A stretch of DNA of 64,000 bases from Nocardia colli (GTDB lineage Bacteria > Actinomycetota > Actinomycetes > Mycobacteriales > Mycobacteriaceae). A program made the position numbers and the translations under genes. The notes below the pieces were generated by a model. It did no database searches and was not told the origin of the DNA. It saw only the letters and a list, made by a program, of their open reading frames with translations. Location: the NCBI RefSeq assembly GCF_008704205.1, contig NZ_VXLC01000021.1:62001-126000 (forward strand), written 5' to 3'. Positions 1 to 7,422 of this stretch are shown here, piece after piece. Within the stretch, counting starts at the first letter, position 1, and the number at the start of each line of letters is the position of its first letter.

Positions 1-2
1 CC

Positions 3-209
3 GTAGTACCGGACTTCATCGCCAACTGCGGCATGGCCCGCGCCTTCGCACTCCTGATGCAAGGCGACGTCGAAGTCTCGGACGAGGCCATCTTCGGCGA
101 CATCTCCACCACCATCGCCACCGCCCTCGACCGCTGCCACTCCCGTTCCGACCTCACCACAAACCTGGCCAGCACCGCCTTCGAAATCGCCCTGGACCAA
201 CTCGTCTAG
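3..209 (+). CDS. Glu/Leu/Phe/Val dehydrogenase, C-terminal fragment
   Basis: Only the last 68 codons are present, in frame 3, ending at TAG 207-209. The visible start VVPDFIANCGMARAF matches the conserved core of the Glu/Leu/Phe/Val dehydrogenase family (NAD(P)-dependent oxidative deamination of an amino acid to a 2-oxo acid). The rest of the fragment is an alpha-helical tail (DEAIFGDISTTIATALDRC) as expected for that family. The catalytic domain lies outside the window, so the substrate cannot be told. It is followed after 51 bp by a LysR gene on the same strand. Confidence 0.75.
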   Translation, partial: VVPDFIANCGMARAFALLMQGDVEVSDEAIFGDISTTIATALDRCHSRSDLTTNLASTAFEIALDQLV

Positions 210-260
210 AAACGGCGAGTGCGTTAGCCACAATTTCTCGAAGGATCTCCCTGACGTGCG

Positions 261-1460
261 ATGATCGCTTGCTCAAATTTTCCAATGCAGTCGAGGAGCA
301 CGGCGATCGAGCGGCACGAAATCGAGACTTTCCTGACCCTGGCGGAGGAACTGCACTTCCGGCGAACCGCCGAACGCCTGGGTTTGTCGCCGGGGCGGGT
401 CAGTCAGACGATCAAGAAGCTGGAGCAGCGGATCGGCGTGCCGTTGTTCGGTCGCACCAGCCGCCATGTCGTACTCACCGCCGCCGGACGGCAACTCCGG
501 GATGAGTTGCGGCCGGCATATGAAAGCGTCCAGTTGGCAATATCCCGGGCGATCGAATTCGGCCGCGGCGTCACGGGCACGCTGCACGTCGGATATTCCA
601 CACCGTGGGTGGCCGACCTGCTCGGTCTCGCCGTCGAAACCTTCCAGGAGCGTAATCCGGCCTGTGCGATCGAGGTTCACGAAATACAGCTCGGTGATCC
701 GCTCGGCCGGCTCCGCTCGGGCGAGTTCGATCTGCAGATCAGCGAATTCCCTATCTACGAGCCGGATCTCACGGTCGGCCCGGTGATTTTCGCCGAACCG
801 CGCGCGCTCATGGTGCCGACGCAGCATCCGTTCGCCGGCTTGGAAACCGTGTCATTGGAGGATCTCGCGGACGCTCCATTGGTGTCCCTGCGCGGCGATA
901 TCCCCGCGTACTGGCTGGATTTCCATCTCCCCACCCGCACCCCTTCGGGGCGGCCGATCGCCCAGGGACCGACCGCCACGTACTGGTCCGAAATACCTTC
1001 CTACGTCGCAACCGGGCGCGGCGTTTCCCCGGTGGCTTTGCGCGGTCTTCGATATCACGCTCGCCCGGGTGTCGCGTTCGTTCCGTTCCGCGACGCTCCG
1101 CCCATCGAATACGGCCTGATCTGGCCGAAGAACGGAGATTCCACCAGGGTCTGCGCATTCATTCAGACACTGCTCGAAACTGCTGCGGCGCAACGTCGGT
1201 CGGCCGACAGTGCGGACTACCTTCCCCGCGATGCGCCCGCTGTGGACCAGCTAGCTCGGTACTCTTTTGCCGAGACCGACGAAGAACAGAATCAGACCCA
1301 CGGTCAACACGATGTGCCCGAGTCCGGCAATGCCGGAGATCACGACACTGGTGTCGGCACCGACGACAGTCTGCACACCGTGCACGGTCATCACCGCGAC
1401 GGTCAGTGCCAGCCCTGCGTTGTACACCCAGAAGAACCAGTCGAAGAGTCTGCCGCCTAG
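261..1460 (+). CDS. LysR-family transcriptional regulator with long C-terminal tail
   Basis: 399 aa from ATG 261; a second ATG at 285 is possible. An N-terminal winged helix-turn-helix (about residues 17-75, IETFLTLAEELHFRRTAERL, then GRVSQTIKKLEQRIG and LFGRTSR) is followed by a periplasmic-binding-like effector domain to about residue 315. LysR proteins are usually near 300 aa. Here the frame stays open for about 80 more codons of low-complexity sequence (His, Glu, Gln, Asp), antisense to the convergent DUF2871 gene for about 210 bp. The tail may be translated but is probably not functional. The DNA-binding domain is closely similar to the LysR at 2768, so the two are paralogues flanking one operon. 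An AAGGA at 241-245 is a somewhat distant ribosome site. Confidence 0.85.
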   Translation: MIACSNFPMQSRSTAIERHEIETFLTLAEELHFRRTAERLGLSPGRVSQTIKKLEQRIGVPLFGRTSRHVVLTAAGRQLRDELRPAYESVQLAISRAIEFGRGVTGTLHVGYSTPWVADLLGLAVETFQERNPACAIEVHEIQLGDPLGRLRSGEFDLQISEFPIYEPDLTVGPVIFAEPRALMVPTQHPFAGLETVSLEDLADAPLVSLRGDIPAYWLDFHLPTRTPSGRPIAQGPTATYWSEIPSYVATGRGVSPVALRGLRYHARPGVAFVPFRDAPPIEYGLIWPKNGDSTRVCAFIQTLLETAAAQRRSADSADYLPRDAPAVDQLARYSFAETDEEQNQTHGQHDVPESGNAGDHDTGVGTDDSLHTVHGHHRDGQCQPCVVHPEEPVEESAA

Positions 1461-1649
1461 GTCGAATACTTTCGCCAACGCCAGCACGATCAGATGGAAC
1501 AGCATCCCGAGCGCGAGCAGATGTGTGTGCACGACCCCGAGTTGGGTGTCACCGGTGAAGTCGTACCACTTGGTGAGTTCGCGATATACCAAACCACTGA
1601 TAACCCCGACGATCATGTAGGCGTGCGCCGCGTAATAGACCTTCTTCAC
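1251..1649 (-). CDS. DUF2871 family membrane protein
   Basis: 132 aa from GTG 1649. The frame extends further upstream, but this start begins VKKVYYAAHAYM, matching the family start, and overlaps the stop of the preceding gene (GTGA), a typical coupled junction. Four hydrophobic helices are visible (AHAYMIVGVISGLVYRE, LLALGMLFHLIVLALAK, FFWVYNAGLALTVAVMTV, ISGIAGLGHIVLTVGLILFFVG). A His in HTHLLALGM sits at a helix start. DUF2871 proteins have no proven function. It is the last gene of a three-gene operon of small membrane proteins, convergent with and overlapped by the LysR gene at 261-1460. Confidence 0.8.
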   Translation of the reverse strand: MKKVYYAAHAYMIVGVISGLVYRELTKWYDFTGDTQLGVVHTHLLALGMLFHLIVLALAKVFDLGGRLFDWFFWVYNAGLALTVAVMTVHGVQTVVGADTSVVISGIAGLGHIVLTVGLILFFVGLGKRVPS

Positions 1650-2146
1650 AGCGCCCCACGCCGAAAACGTAACAGCGCCACCGCAAAGCAGCCCAGCGCA
1701 CCGACACTCGCGACCGCGCGAGCAATGTTCCAAGCCACCCACGGTCCCTCGAACTGCGCCCGCACCGCGGCCAGATCGGCGATCTGCGCGGGGTCGCCCG
1801 CGGCCGCCAGCTTGTCGTTGAGCGGAACGCTGATACCGGTCGTTATCGCGAACATCAGCAGATAGCAAAAGAACCCGGCGACCGCCCAATTGCGCACCGC
1901 CGCGGATCCGGGCCGCCAATTCGTCAGTACGGCAGCCACCGCGGCCACCAGCCCGCCCATGAACAAGACCATGAACAGCGGGTTCACGATGACCACATTG
2001 ATGTTCTGCATGACCTCGACGAAAACACCGTCGCTACTACGCCGCAGGGCAGGCATCACGGAGTAGGCGAACCCGGCGAACAACCCCGCCATCAAACCGG
2101 CCAGAACCGCGGCCACAACCAGGGTGGCCGCGCGCGCCGCTTTCAC
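1646..2146 (-). CDS. DUF1772 / anthrone-oxygenase-like membrane protein
   Basis: 166 aa from GTG 2146, translationally coupled to the upstream gene (its stop overlaps this start) and to the downstream one. Four hydrophobic segments: an N-terminal LVVAAVLAGLMAGLFAGFAYSV, IVNPLFMVLFMGGLVAAVAAVL, WAVAGFFCYLLMFAITTGISV and a last one near the C terminus. The pattern GLFAGFAYSVMPAL, then MQNINVVIVNP, then a VPLND motif after the third helix, is that of DUF1772 proteins, some of which are annotated as anthrone oxygenases. Family membership is well supported. The enzymatic activity is not established here. Confidence 0.8.
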   Translation of the reverse strand: MKAARAATLVVAAVLAGLMAGLFAGFAYSVMPALRRSSDGVFVEVMQNINVVIVNPLFMVLFMGGLVAAVAAVLTNWRPGSAAVRNWAVAGFFCYLLMFAITTGISVPLNDKLAAAGDPAQIADLAAVRAQFEGPWVAWNIARAVASVGALGCFAVALLRFRRGAL

Positions 2147-2571
2147 TGCGACGCCCCGGCAACCGCCGGCTGACCGGAGATCCGCCGCACACTCTGCTCG
2201 CGCAGCAACAGCCCACCGGTGAGCGCGACCAGAACCGCGGTCAGCCCGTGCACGCCGAGCGCGGTCGCCGTCGACCCCGAATAACAGAGCACAGTCACCG
2301 TGTCGCCCAACGGGTTCAGCGCGATGACGAGGGTGACGACACCCAGCGCGAATCGCTGCCGAACCGCGAGCAAGGCGAGGATGACCAACCCGCTCGTGAT
2401 ATCGCGAATGCCCTTGAGGTTCAAGAAGGCAACCGCATCCCCCTGCGGCCATTCGGGCAGCCCGAATTGCGGGGCCATGGACGTCGGCGTCAACACGTAA
2501 CTGATGCCGACATAGATGATGAACGCGGCACCGATCAGCGAAAGTGCGGTGGCCGTGCGGGAGAGATTCAA
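2143..2571 (-). CDS. DUF4267 family membrane protein
   Basis: 142 aa from ATG 2571, first gene of the operon DUF4267-DUF1772-DUF2871. It shows three to four transmembrane helices and the family signature GLPEWPQGDAVAFLNLKGIRD, followed by ITSGLVILALLAV. Function is unknown. The upstream 196 bp (2572-2767) is the divergent control region shared with the LysR gene at 2768 and holds a long inverted repeat. The arrangement (regulator divergent from a small operon) suggests that this LysR controls the three membrane genes. Confidence 0.8.
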   Translation of the reverse strand: MNLSRTATALSLIGAAFIIYVGISYVLTPTSMAPQFGLPEWPQGDAVAFLNLKGIRDITSGLVILALLAVRQRFALGVVTLVIALNPLGDTVTVLCYSGSTATALGVHGLTAVLVALTGGLLLREQSVRRISGQPAVAGASQ

Positions 2572-2586
2572 GCTCGTGCTCCAGAT

Positions 2587-2683
2587 GTCGATCGTTGAAC
2601 TGCCTGATCAAGGATTCAGAACACGAGTTCCGGGAACAATGACGTATCGATCAACCGGCGTTTACCCCCGCTCAACGATCGAC
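2587..2683. promoter_or_regulatory. Divergent LysR control region with 12-bp inverted repeat
   Basis: The region between the DUF4267 start (2571) and the LysR start (2768) contains gtcgatcgttga at 2587-2598 and its exact reverse complement tcaacgatcgac at 2672-2683, arms of 12 bp spaced 73 bp apart. A related half site, cgatcaac, lies at about 2648-2655. LysR proteins act as tetramers on two spaced sites in such divergent regions. The spacing is what is seen; assignment to this regulator is inference. Confidence 0.5.
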
Positions 2684-2767
2684 CGGAAGGAACAAATCGC
2701 CCGCCCCGGCGGTAGTTAGTGGAGCCCTCGAGACGGCGGGCACCGCAACGAGCGAGACGGAGCAGCG

Positions 2768-3736
2768 ATGGAGCGGTACGAGATCGAGGCCTTCCTGACG
2801 CTGGCCGACGAGCTGCATTTCGGCAAATCCGCTGAGCGACTGAAGGTTTCGACCGGACGGGTGAGCCAGACGATCCGGTCGCTCGAACGCCGCATCGGCG
2901 CCCCGCTGTTCGAACGCACCAGCCGCCGGGTGACATTGACCCCGGTGGGCCGGCAGTTCCTCAACGACCTGCGCCCCGGCCACGATCTGATCCAACTCGC
3001 CGTCGAGCGCGCGACCACCGCGGGCCGGGGCGTGCCCGGCGTACTCGAGATCGGCTTCGTCGGCGCGGGCGCCAGCACCTTCTTGCTGGAGGCGGCCGAC
3101 CGGTTCGCCGACGACCATCCCGGCGCCGAGGTCCGAATCCGGGAACTGCCGCTGTACGAGGGCACCTCCGCGCTGCGCGCCGACCTGGTCGAGATGGTGT
3201 TCCTGTTCCACCCCGTGGACGGGACCGGCCTCGGCGTCGGCCCGGTCCTGCGCCGCCTCCCGCGCCTGCTCGCCATCCCGAACGGTCACCCGCTGGCCGC
3301 CCGCGACTCCGTATCTCTGAACGATCTGGCCGGCATCACGCTGATCGGCGCACCCGGCTCGACCCCGCCGGCGGTCGCCGAGGATCGGGTGCCGACGCGC
3401 ACGCCCGACGGCCGGCCGATCCGGCACGGCAAGACCGCCAACACTTTTCAGGAAGCCACCGCGCTGGTCGGGGCGGGCGAGGGCGGGTTCATCCTCGGCG
3501 ACGAGGGTTCCTGCTACCGCGCCCACCCGCGCATCACCTACCTGCCCATCGACGACGCACCACCGCTGGACGGGCGGCTTGTCTGGCGCGAATCCCGGGA
3601 GAACGCCCGGATCAGAGCCTTCAATCAGGCGGCGCTCGCGACCAGCCGGAACGACTGCCGCAAACCGCGATCGGCGGAACTGCTCGGCGCCACCACTGCC
3701 TCGTTACGCTCCCCGAGCGGTCGGCCCTGCCCGTAG
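2768..3736 (+). CDS. LysR-family transcriptional regulator
   Basis: 322 aa from ATG 2768, with a GGAG about 8 bp upstream. HTH domain residues 3-62 (EIEAFLTLADELHFGKSAERL, GRVSQTIRSLERRIG, LFERTSRRVTLTPVG), then a substrate-binding domain ending near residue 300. The length is normal for the family. The N-terminal 60 residues are strikingly like those of the LysR at 261-1460, pointing to duplication. It is divergently placed from the DUF4267 operon. No co-inducer can be predicted. Confidence 0.9.
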   Translation: MERYEIEAFLTLADELHFGKSAERLKVSTGRVSQTIRSLERRIGAPLFERTSRRVTLTPVGRQFLNDLRPGHDLIQLAVERATTAGRGVPGVLEIGFVGAGASTFLLEAADRFADDHPGAEVRIRELPLYEGTSALRADLVEMVFLFHPVDGTGLGVGPVLRRLPRLLAIPNGHPLAARDSVSLNDLAGITLIGAPGSTPPAVAEDRVPTRTPDGRPIRHGKTANTFQEATALVGAGEGGFILGDEGSCYRAHPRITYLPIDDAPPLDGRLVWRESRENARIRAFNQAALATSRNDCRKPRSAELLGATTASLRSPSGRPCP

Positions 3737-3982
3737 GTCTCGCGCGATCGAGGCTTCGGGTGGGCGCCCGGATTCCCGATCAGAACGCTGATCGGTTCGC
3801 CGCCCCCGCAATTAATCGGTCGAAATCCTCCGTTTTCACCCGTATAAGATACCGACCAGTCGCCTATGTAGAAGACATGTCAACATTACCCCCGAAAACT
3901 ACGGTCTTGTAAGAGTTTATTCCGACTTATATGTCCAGGGTGTTATTCCGGCAAAAATGAAGGATCTATTGCCTGTTATCAC

Positions 3983-4002
3983 CATGTGATGCAAGTCACA
4001 TG
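3983..4002. promoter_or_regulatory. CRP-type palindrome (perfect TGTGA-N6-TCACA)
   Basis: The sequence reads catgtga, six bases, tcacatg: 7-bp perfect arms containing the canonical CRP consensus TGTGA-N6-TCACA (core 3985-4000). Actinomycete cAMP-responsive CRP regulators use the same consensus. It lies just upstream of a plausible promoter ahead of the biosynthetic operon. A second perfect site of the same type is found at 43785-43804. Confidence 0.7.
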
Positions 4003-4011
4003 TGAATTCGG

Positions 4012-4041
4012 TTGCCGCAACTTTGTAAGATCGACTGTAAT
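4012..4041 (+). promoter_or_regulatory. Possible sigma-A type promoter downstream of the CRP site
   Basis: TTGCCG at 4012-4017 and TGTAAT at 4036-4041 are separated by 18 bp. A start point near 4048 would put the centre of the CRP palindrome at roughly -55, a plausible activator position. This is pattern matching only; actinomycete promoters are poorly conserved. Confidence 0.35.
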
Positions 4042-4090
4042 GATTCCACTCGGAATAAGGGGAACACCAAGCACTCACTGGGGGTGAGAT

Positions 4091-4156
4091 ATGCACGGAC
4101 TTTCCGGACGCAACATTCCGGTGCCGGTCGAGGCACCGCGGTTCGGACAGTCCTAA
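4091..4156 (+). CDS. 21-aa small ORF (possible leader peptide)
   Basis: ATG 4091 to TAA 4154-4156. It begins MHGLSGRNIPVPVE and ends RFGQS, and is preceded at good distance by a strong purine-rich site (GGGGGTGAG, about 4079-4087). It sits inside the AT-richer leader of the biosynthetic operon, after the predicted promoter, and 230 bp before the first enzyme gene. I do not recognise it. It has no run of regulatory codons, so a classic attenuator peptide is not obvious. No RiPP enzymes are nearby apart from an ATP-grasp protein that looks like a dipeptide-type ligase. Confidence 0.4.
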   Translation: MHGLSGRNIPVPVEAPRFGQS

Positions 4157-4302
4157 ACCTGACTCATTTCGGCTGCGCTACCAGCGCATATGCCGAACTC
4201 CACCCGTTCTGACGTCGTCCTACATCGCCCTAGGCTGACGTCGGCAAACCTTGCGGAAGGTCACGGCCGCCATCTTTGGTCGAGCCGTCCGCAAATATCC
4301 AG

Positions 4303-4334
4303 CACCGGGTTTATTAGACTTTCCACACCCGGTG
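4303..4334 (+). promoter_or_regulatory. Inverted repeat in leader of the A-PCP gene
   Basis: caccgggt (4303-4310) and its exact reverse complement acccggtg (4327-4334) flank a 16-base AT-rich spacer, 52 bp before the GTG start at 4387. It could be an operator or a leader hairpin. There is no T-tract, so it is not a standard terminator. Confidence 0.35.
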
Positions 4335-4386
4335 AGATTTCTCTGTGCGAAAGTCTCGGGCGATCCCCGGGATTGTGAGGCTGACT

Positions 4387-6150
4387 GTGAACGAACACGC
4401 TCTTACATCCCCGCCGGTCATCGGCGAACGATTTACATTGCTGGCGAAACAGCACCCGGAACGGGTAGCGGTTATCGGCGACGGCGGCCAGCTCAGCTAC
4501 GCCGAACTCGACCGGCGATCCGACGCGCTGGCCCGACATCTGCAAGCGTCCGGCGTACACCCGGGCGACATCGTCGCAATTGACGCCTGCCGCCGGATTA
4601 CCACCGTCGTCGGCCTGCTCGCGATTCTTAAAGCGGGTGCCGGCTACCTCGCACTCGACGAACGCTCGCCGCGCCCGCGCCGCGAACTCGTCCTGCACCG
4701 ATCGAACGCGAAGATCGTCTTGACCCACGACGGACAGACGCGGGACCTACCTGCGGACCTCACCGCGGTATCGCTGGACACGGACCGGCCGGACGGCCCG
4801 CCCGCACCCGTCACCATCACCGGCCTGCACCCGGCCTATCTCGCCTACACCTCCGGCTCCACCGGCACGCCCAAGGGCGTGTGCGTCCCCCATCAGGCGG
4901 TAGCACGCCTGGTGGTCGATACCGACTTCATCGCGGTAACACCCGACGACGTCTTCCTCCAGTTCGCCCCGATCGCGTTCGACGCCTCGACTTTGGAGAT
5001 CTGGGGAGCCCTGCTCAACGGCGCCCAACTCGTCCTCGCACCGGCCGCGGAACTCTCGATCAGCGACCTGACCAAACTCGTCGGCCACTACCGAGTGACC
5101 GTCCTGTGGTTGACCGCAGGCCTGTTCCAGCAGGTCACCGACGCCGGTCTGGACGAACTCAGCGGCCTGCGCTATCTGCTCGCCGGCGGCGACGTCCTGT
5201 CCCCCGCGCACGTCCGGCGGGCCGTGGCCACCCTCACCGGCACCACGGTGATCAACGGCTACGGACCAACCGAGAACACCACCTTCACTTGTTGTCACGC
5301 AATTACCGACGAACCGTCCGGTCCGATTCCGATCGGCCGCCCGATCCGGGGCACCGCGGTCCGGGTGCTCGACACCCACCTCACGCCGGTCTCTAACGGT
5401 GAGTTGTACGCGGCGGGAACCGGTCTGGCACAGGGATATTGGCGAGACCCCGCGCTCACGGCGGCGACCTTCGTCGCCGATCCGGCCGCCGAAATCCCCG
5501 GCCAGCGCATGTACCGCACCGGCGATCTGGTCCAACGCCGATCGAACGGCGCTCTCGACTACCTGGGCCGAGCCGACCAGCAGGTCAAGATCCGCGGGTT
5601 CCGCATCGAACTCGGTGAGGTCGAGGCGGCGATCGCCGCTCTGCCCGGCGTCGCTGAACTCGCGGTCGTACCGCAGGACCAGCGCGGCGGCGGAAAACGC
5701 CTGTCCGCGTGGCTGGTCGGCGAACCGGACCACACCCTGTCCACCCTGGACGTCCGCCGCACCCTCACCGAAACGCTCCCGTCGTACGCGGTCCCCACGC
5801 TGATCCGGATCGTCGACGCCCTGCCGCTGACCGCCAACGGCAAGATCGATCGGAAAGCCCTGGCCGCCGACCAGCCCACCGAACGCCCCCAGCTGACCAC
5901 CGCCTATCGCGAGCCGTGCACCGCGATGGAAACGGCCGTAACCACGCTCTGGAGTGACCATTTCGGCATCGCGGGCATCGGCGCGGACGACGACTTCTTC
6001 GAGCTCGGCGGCCATTCGCTGCTCGGCGTCCGGATCACCGCCGACCTCGAACGCGAGTACGGCGTCGCCGTCTCCCCGGTCACCTTCTATCTCGATCCGA
6101 CCCCCGCCGGTCTGGCCACGGCTGTCGAGCAGGGACGGCCTTCCGCGTGA
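4387..6150 (+). CDS. Free-standing NRPS adenylation-carrier (A-PCP) protein, probably valine
   Basis: 587 aa from GTG 4387, chosen because GTGAGG lies about 8 bp upstream; an earlier in-frame GTG is at 4345. A-domain motifs: YTSGSTGTPKG (A3), FDASTLEIWG (A4), NGYGPTE (A5), YRTGD (A7), GRADQQVKIRGFRIE (A8), NGKIDRK (A10). The carrier domain follows with DDFFELGGHSLL, phosphopantetheine Ser544. Aligning by eye to the PheA pocket gives D-A-L-W-L-G-G-T-F, close to the Val(1) code DAFWIGGTF, so activation of valine or a similar branched amino acid is likely. There is no condensation domain. It overlaps the P450 start by GTGA. An A-PCP next to a P450 and a thioesterase is the arrangement of NovH/NovI- and NikP1/NikQ-type systems, where a carrier-bound amino acid is beta-hydroxylated. 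Confidence 0.9.
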   Translation: MNEHALTSPPVIGERFTLLAKQHPERVAVIGDGGQLSYAELDRRSDALARHLQASGVHPGDIVAIDACRRITTVVGLLAILKAGAGYLALDERSPRPRRELVLHRSNAKIVLTHDGQTRDLPADLTAVSLDTDRPDGPPAPVTITGLHPAYLAYTSGSTGTPKGVCVPHQAVARLVVDTDFIAVTPDDVFLQFAPIAFDASTLEIWGALLNGAQLVLAPAAELSISDLTKLVGHYRVTVLWLTAGLFQQVTDAGLDELSGLRYLLAGGDVLSPAHVRRAVATLTGTTVINGYGPTENTTFTCCHAITDEPSGPIPIGRPIRGTAVRVLDTHLTPVSNGELYAAGTGLAQGYWRDPALTAATFVADPAAEIPGQRMYRTGDLVQRRSNGALDYLGRADQQVKIRGFRIELGEVEAAIAALPGVAELAVVPQDQRGGGKRLSAWLVGEPDHTLSTLDVRRTLTETLPSYAVPTLIRIVDALPLTANGKIDRKALAADQPTERPQLTTAYREPCTAMETAVTTLWSDHFGIAGIGADDDFFELGGHSLLGVRITADLEREYGVAVSPVTFYLDPTPAGLATAVEQGRPSA

Positions 6151-7418
6151 AAATCAGCACCGACGTGCGCGCGGCCGTCGACCTGACGCAGATCAACCTG
6201 TTCGACCCTCATTTCTTCGCCACCGGCGATCCGCATCCGGTGTGGGCGGCCATGCGCGCCGACGCACCGCTGCATCGCCAGGTGCTGCCCGATGGACGGT
6301 CGTTCCGGTCGGTCACCCGGCATGCGGATGCCTGCCGGGTGCTCGGCGACCATCGCGCCTTCACCTCCGAACGCGGCAGCGTGCTCACCCAACTCGGGCA
6401 CGGCGACATCTCGGCCGGCAAGATGCTCGTATCCACCGATCCGCCAAGGCATTCCGAGCTACGCAGACCGCTGCAACCGAAGCTCTCGGTGCGCACGATC
6501 GCCGCGTGGCAGGACCGGATTCGCGCTGTGGTGCAACGGTTTCTGGCGCCGGCCTCGGCCGGTGAGGCGTGGGATGTCGCGCAGCAGGCGTACGAACTGC
6601 CGATGACCGTGGCCGGGGCACTGCTCGGCGTCCCGGAAGCCGACTGGGACAACCTGGTCAAGTGGACCGCGATGGCCGCCGCACCGGAGGACCCGGAGTT
6701 CCAGGTCCGCAACGGGTTCGCCACCCTGGCCATCGCCCACCACCAGCTGTTCGAGTATTTCGCGGGGCAGGTCAAGCGGCTCCGCAACAGCGAGCCCACC
6801 GCCGATCTGCTCGGGCACATGGTGAGCATGGACGCCGGCGGCGCACCGCTCACCGACGAAGAGGTCATCTACAACTGCTACAGCCTGCTGCTCGGCGCCA
6901 ACGCCACCACCCCGCACACGGTCAGCGGCACCCTGCTCGCACTCAGCGAGCACCCGGACCAATGGGCGGCCGTGCGCGCCGATCCCGCGCTGATCCCCAG
7001 GCTCGTCGAGGAGGGGCTGCGCTGGACCTCGCCCGCCAACAGCTTCCTGCGCTACGCGAGCGCCGACACCGAGCTGAGTGGCGGGCTGGTCGAGGCGGGT
7101 GAGGCGGTCGCCGTCTGGATCGGATCGGCGAATCGCGACGAATCGGTGTTCGCCGACCCGTACCGTTTCGACGTCACCCGAACCGACAACCGCCACATCG
7201 CCTTCGGCCACGGACCGCACTACTGTCTCGGCGCACCGTTGGCGCGGTTGACCTTTCGAGTGCTGTTCGAAGAGTTGTTCGGGCGGTACACCGGCGTCGA
7301 GCCGGTGGCGCCGCCGCAACACCTGGCCTCCGTCTTCATTGCCGGGATGACGCACTTCCTGATCCGGACCCCGATGAACCAGTCCGGCGAAAGCCGGCAC
7401 TTCAACGAAGGGATGTAA
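6147..7418 (+). CDS. Cytochrome P450, probable hydroxylase of carrier-bound amino acid
   Basis: 423 aa from GTG 6147, coupled to the A-PCP stop. Heme-binding loop FGHGPHYCLGAPLARL with axial Cys360; ExxR in EGLRW (Glu289-Arg292). The I-helix reads LLLGANATTPHTVSG (about 247-261), so the usual acidic residue before Thr is absent. From known families, P450s acting beside A-PCP didomains (NovI, NikQ) hydroxylate the beta carbon of an aminoacyl-PCP. Inference: this one makes a beta-hydroxylated residue, perhaps hydroxyvaline, on the preceding protein. A stand-alone tailoring role on the final product is the alternative. Confidence 0.88.
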   Translation: MKISTDVRAAVDLTQINLFDPHFFATGDPHPVWAAMRADAPLHRQVLPDGRSFRSVTRHADACRVLGDHRAFTSERGSVLTQLGHGDISAGKMLVSTDPPRHSELRRPLQPKLSVRTIAAWQDRIRAVVQRFLAPASAGEAWDVAQQAYELPMTVAGALLGVPEADWDNLVKWTAMAAAPEDPEFQVRNGFATLAIAHHQLFEYFAGQVKRLRNSEPTADLLGHMVSMDAGGAPLTDEEVIYNCYSLLLGANATTPHTVSGTLLALSEHPDQWAAVRADPALIPRLVEEGLRWTSPANSFLRYASADTELSGGLVEAGEAVAVWIGSANRDESVFADPYRFDVTRTDNRHIAFGHGPHYCLGAPLARLTFRVLFEELFGRYTGVEPVAPPQHLASVFIAGMTHFLIRTPMNQSGESRHFNEGM

Positions 7419-7422
7419 CTCA

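Larger units (their letters stand above)
3737..4386. other. 650-bp AT-richer leader region of the biosynthetic operon
   Basis: No long coding region is convincing here; a 66-codon frame at 4012-4212 has no family-like features. Base composition falls clearly below the surroundings between about 3830 and 4080. The region holds a perfect CRP-type palindrome (3983-4002), a plausible promoter (4012-4041), a 21-codon ORF with a good ribosome site (4091-4156), repeated GACGTC motifs near 4212 and 4234, and an 8-bp inverted repeat (4303-4334) just ahead of the first A-PCP gene. It looks like a complex promoter and long 5' leader. Confidence 0.6.

Noticed and set aside
4091..4156. RiPP precursor interpretation of the 21-codon ORF
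   Set aside because: No RiPP modifying enzymes or leader-recognition domain are nearby; the ATP-grasp protein looks like an amino-acid ligase.
4012..4212. 66-codon ORF in the leader region
   Set aside because: It has no good ribosome site, overlaps the probable -10 region and looks like random sequence; the 21-codon ORF at 4091 is better supported.
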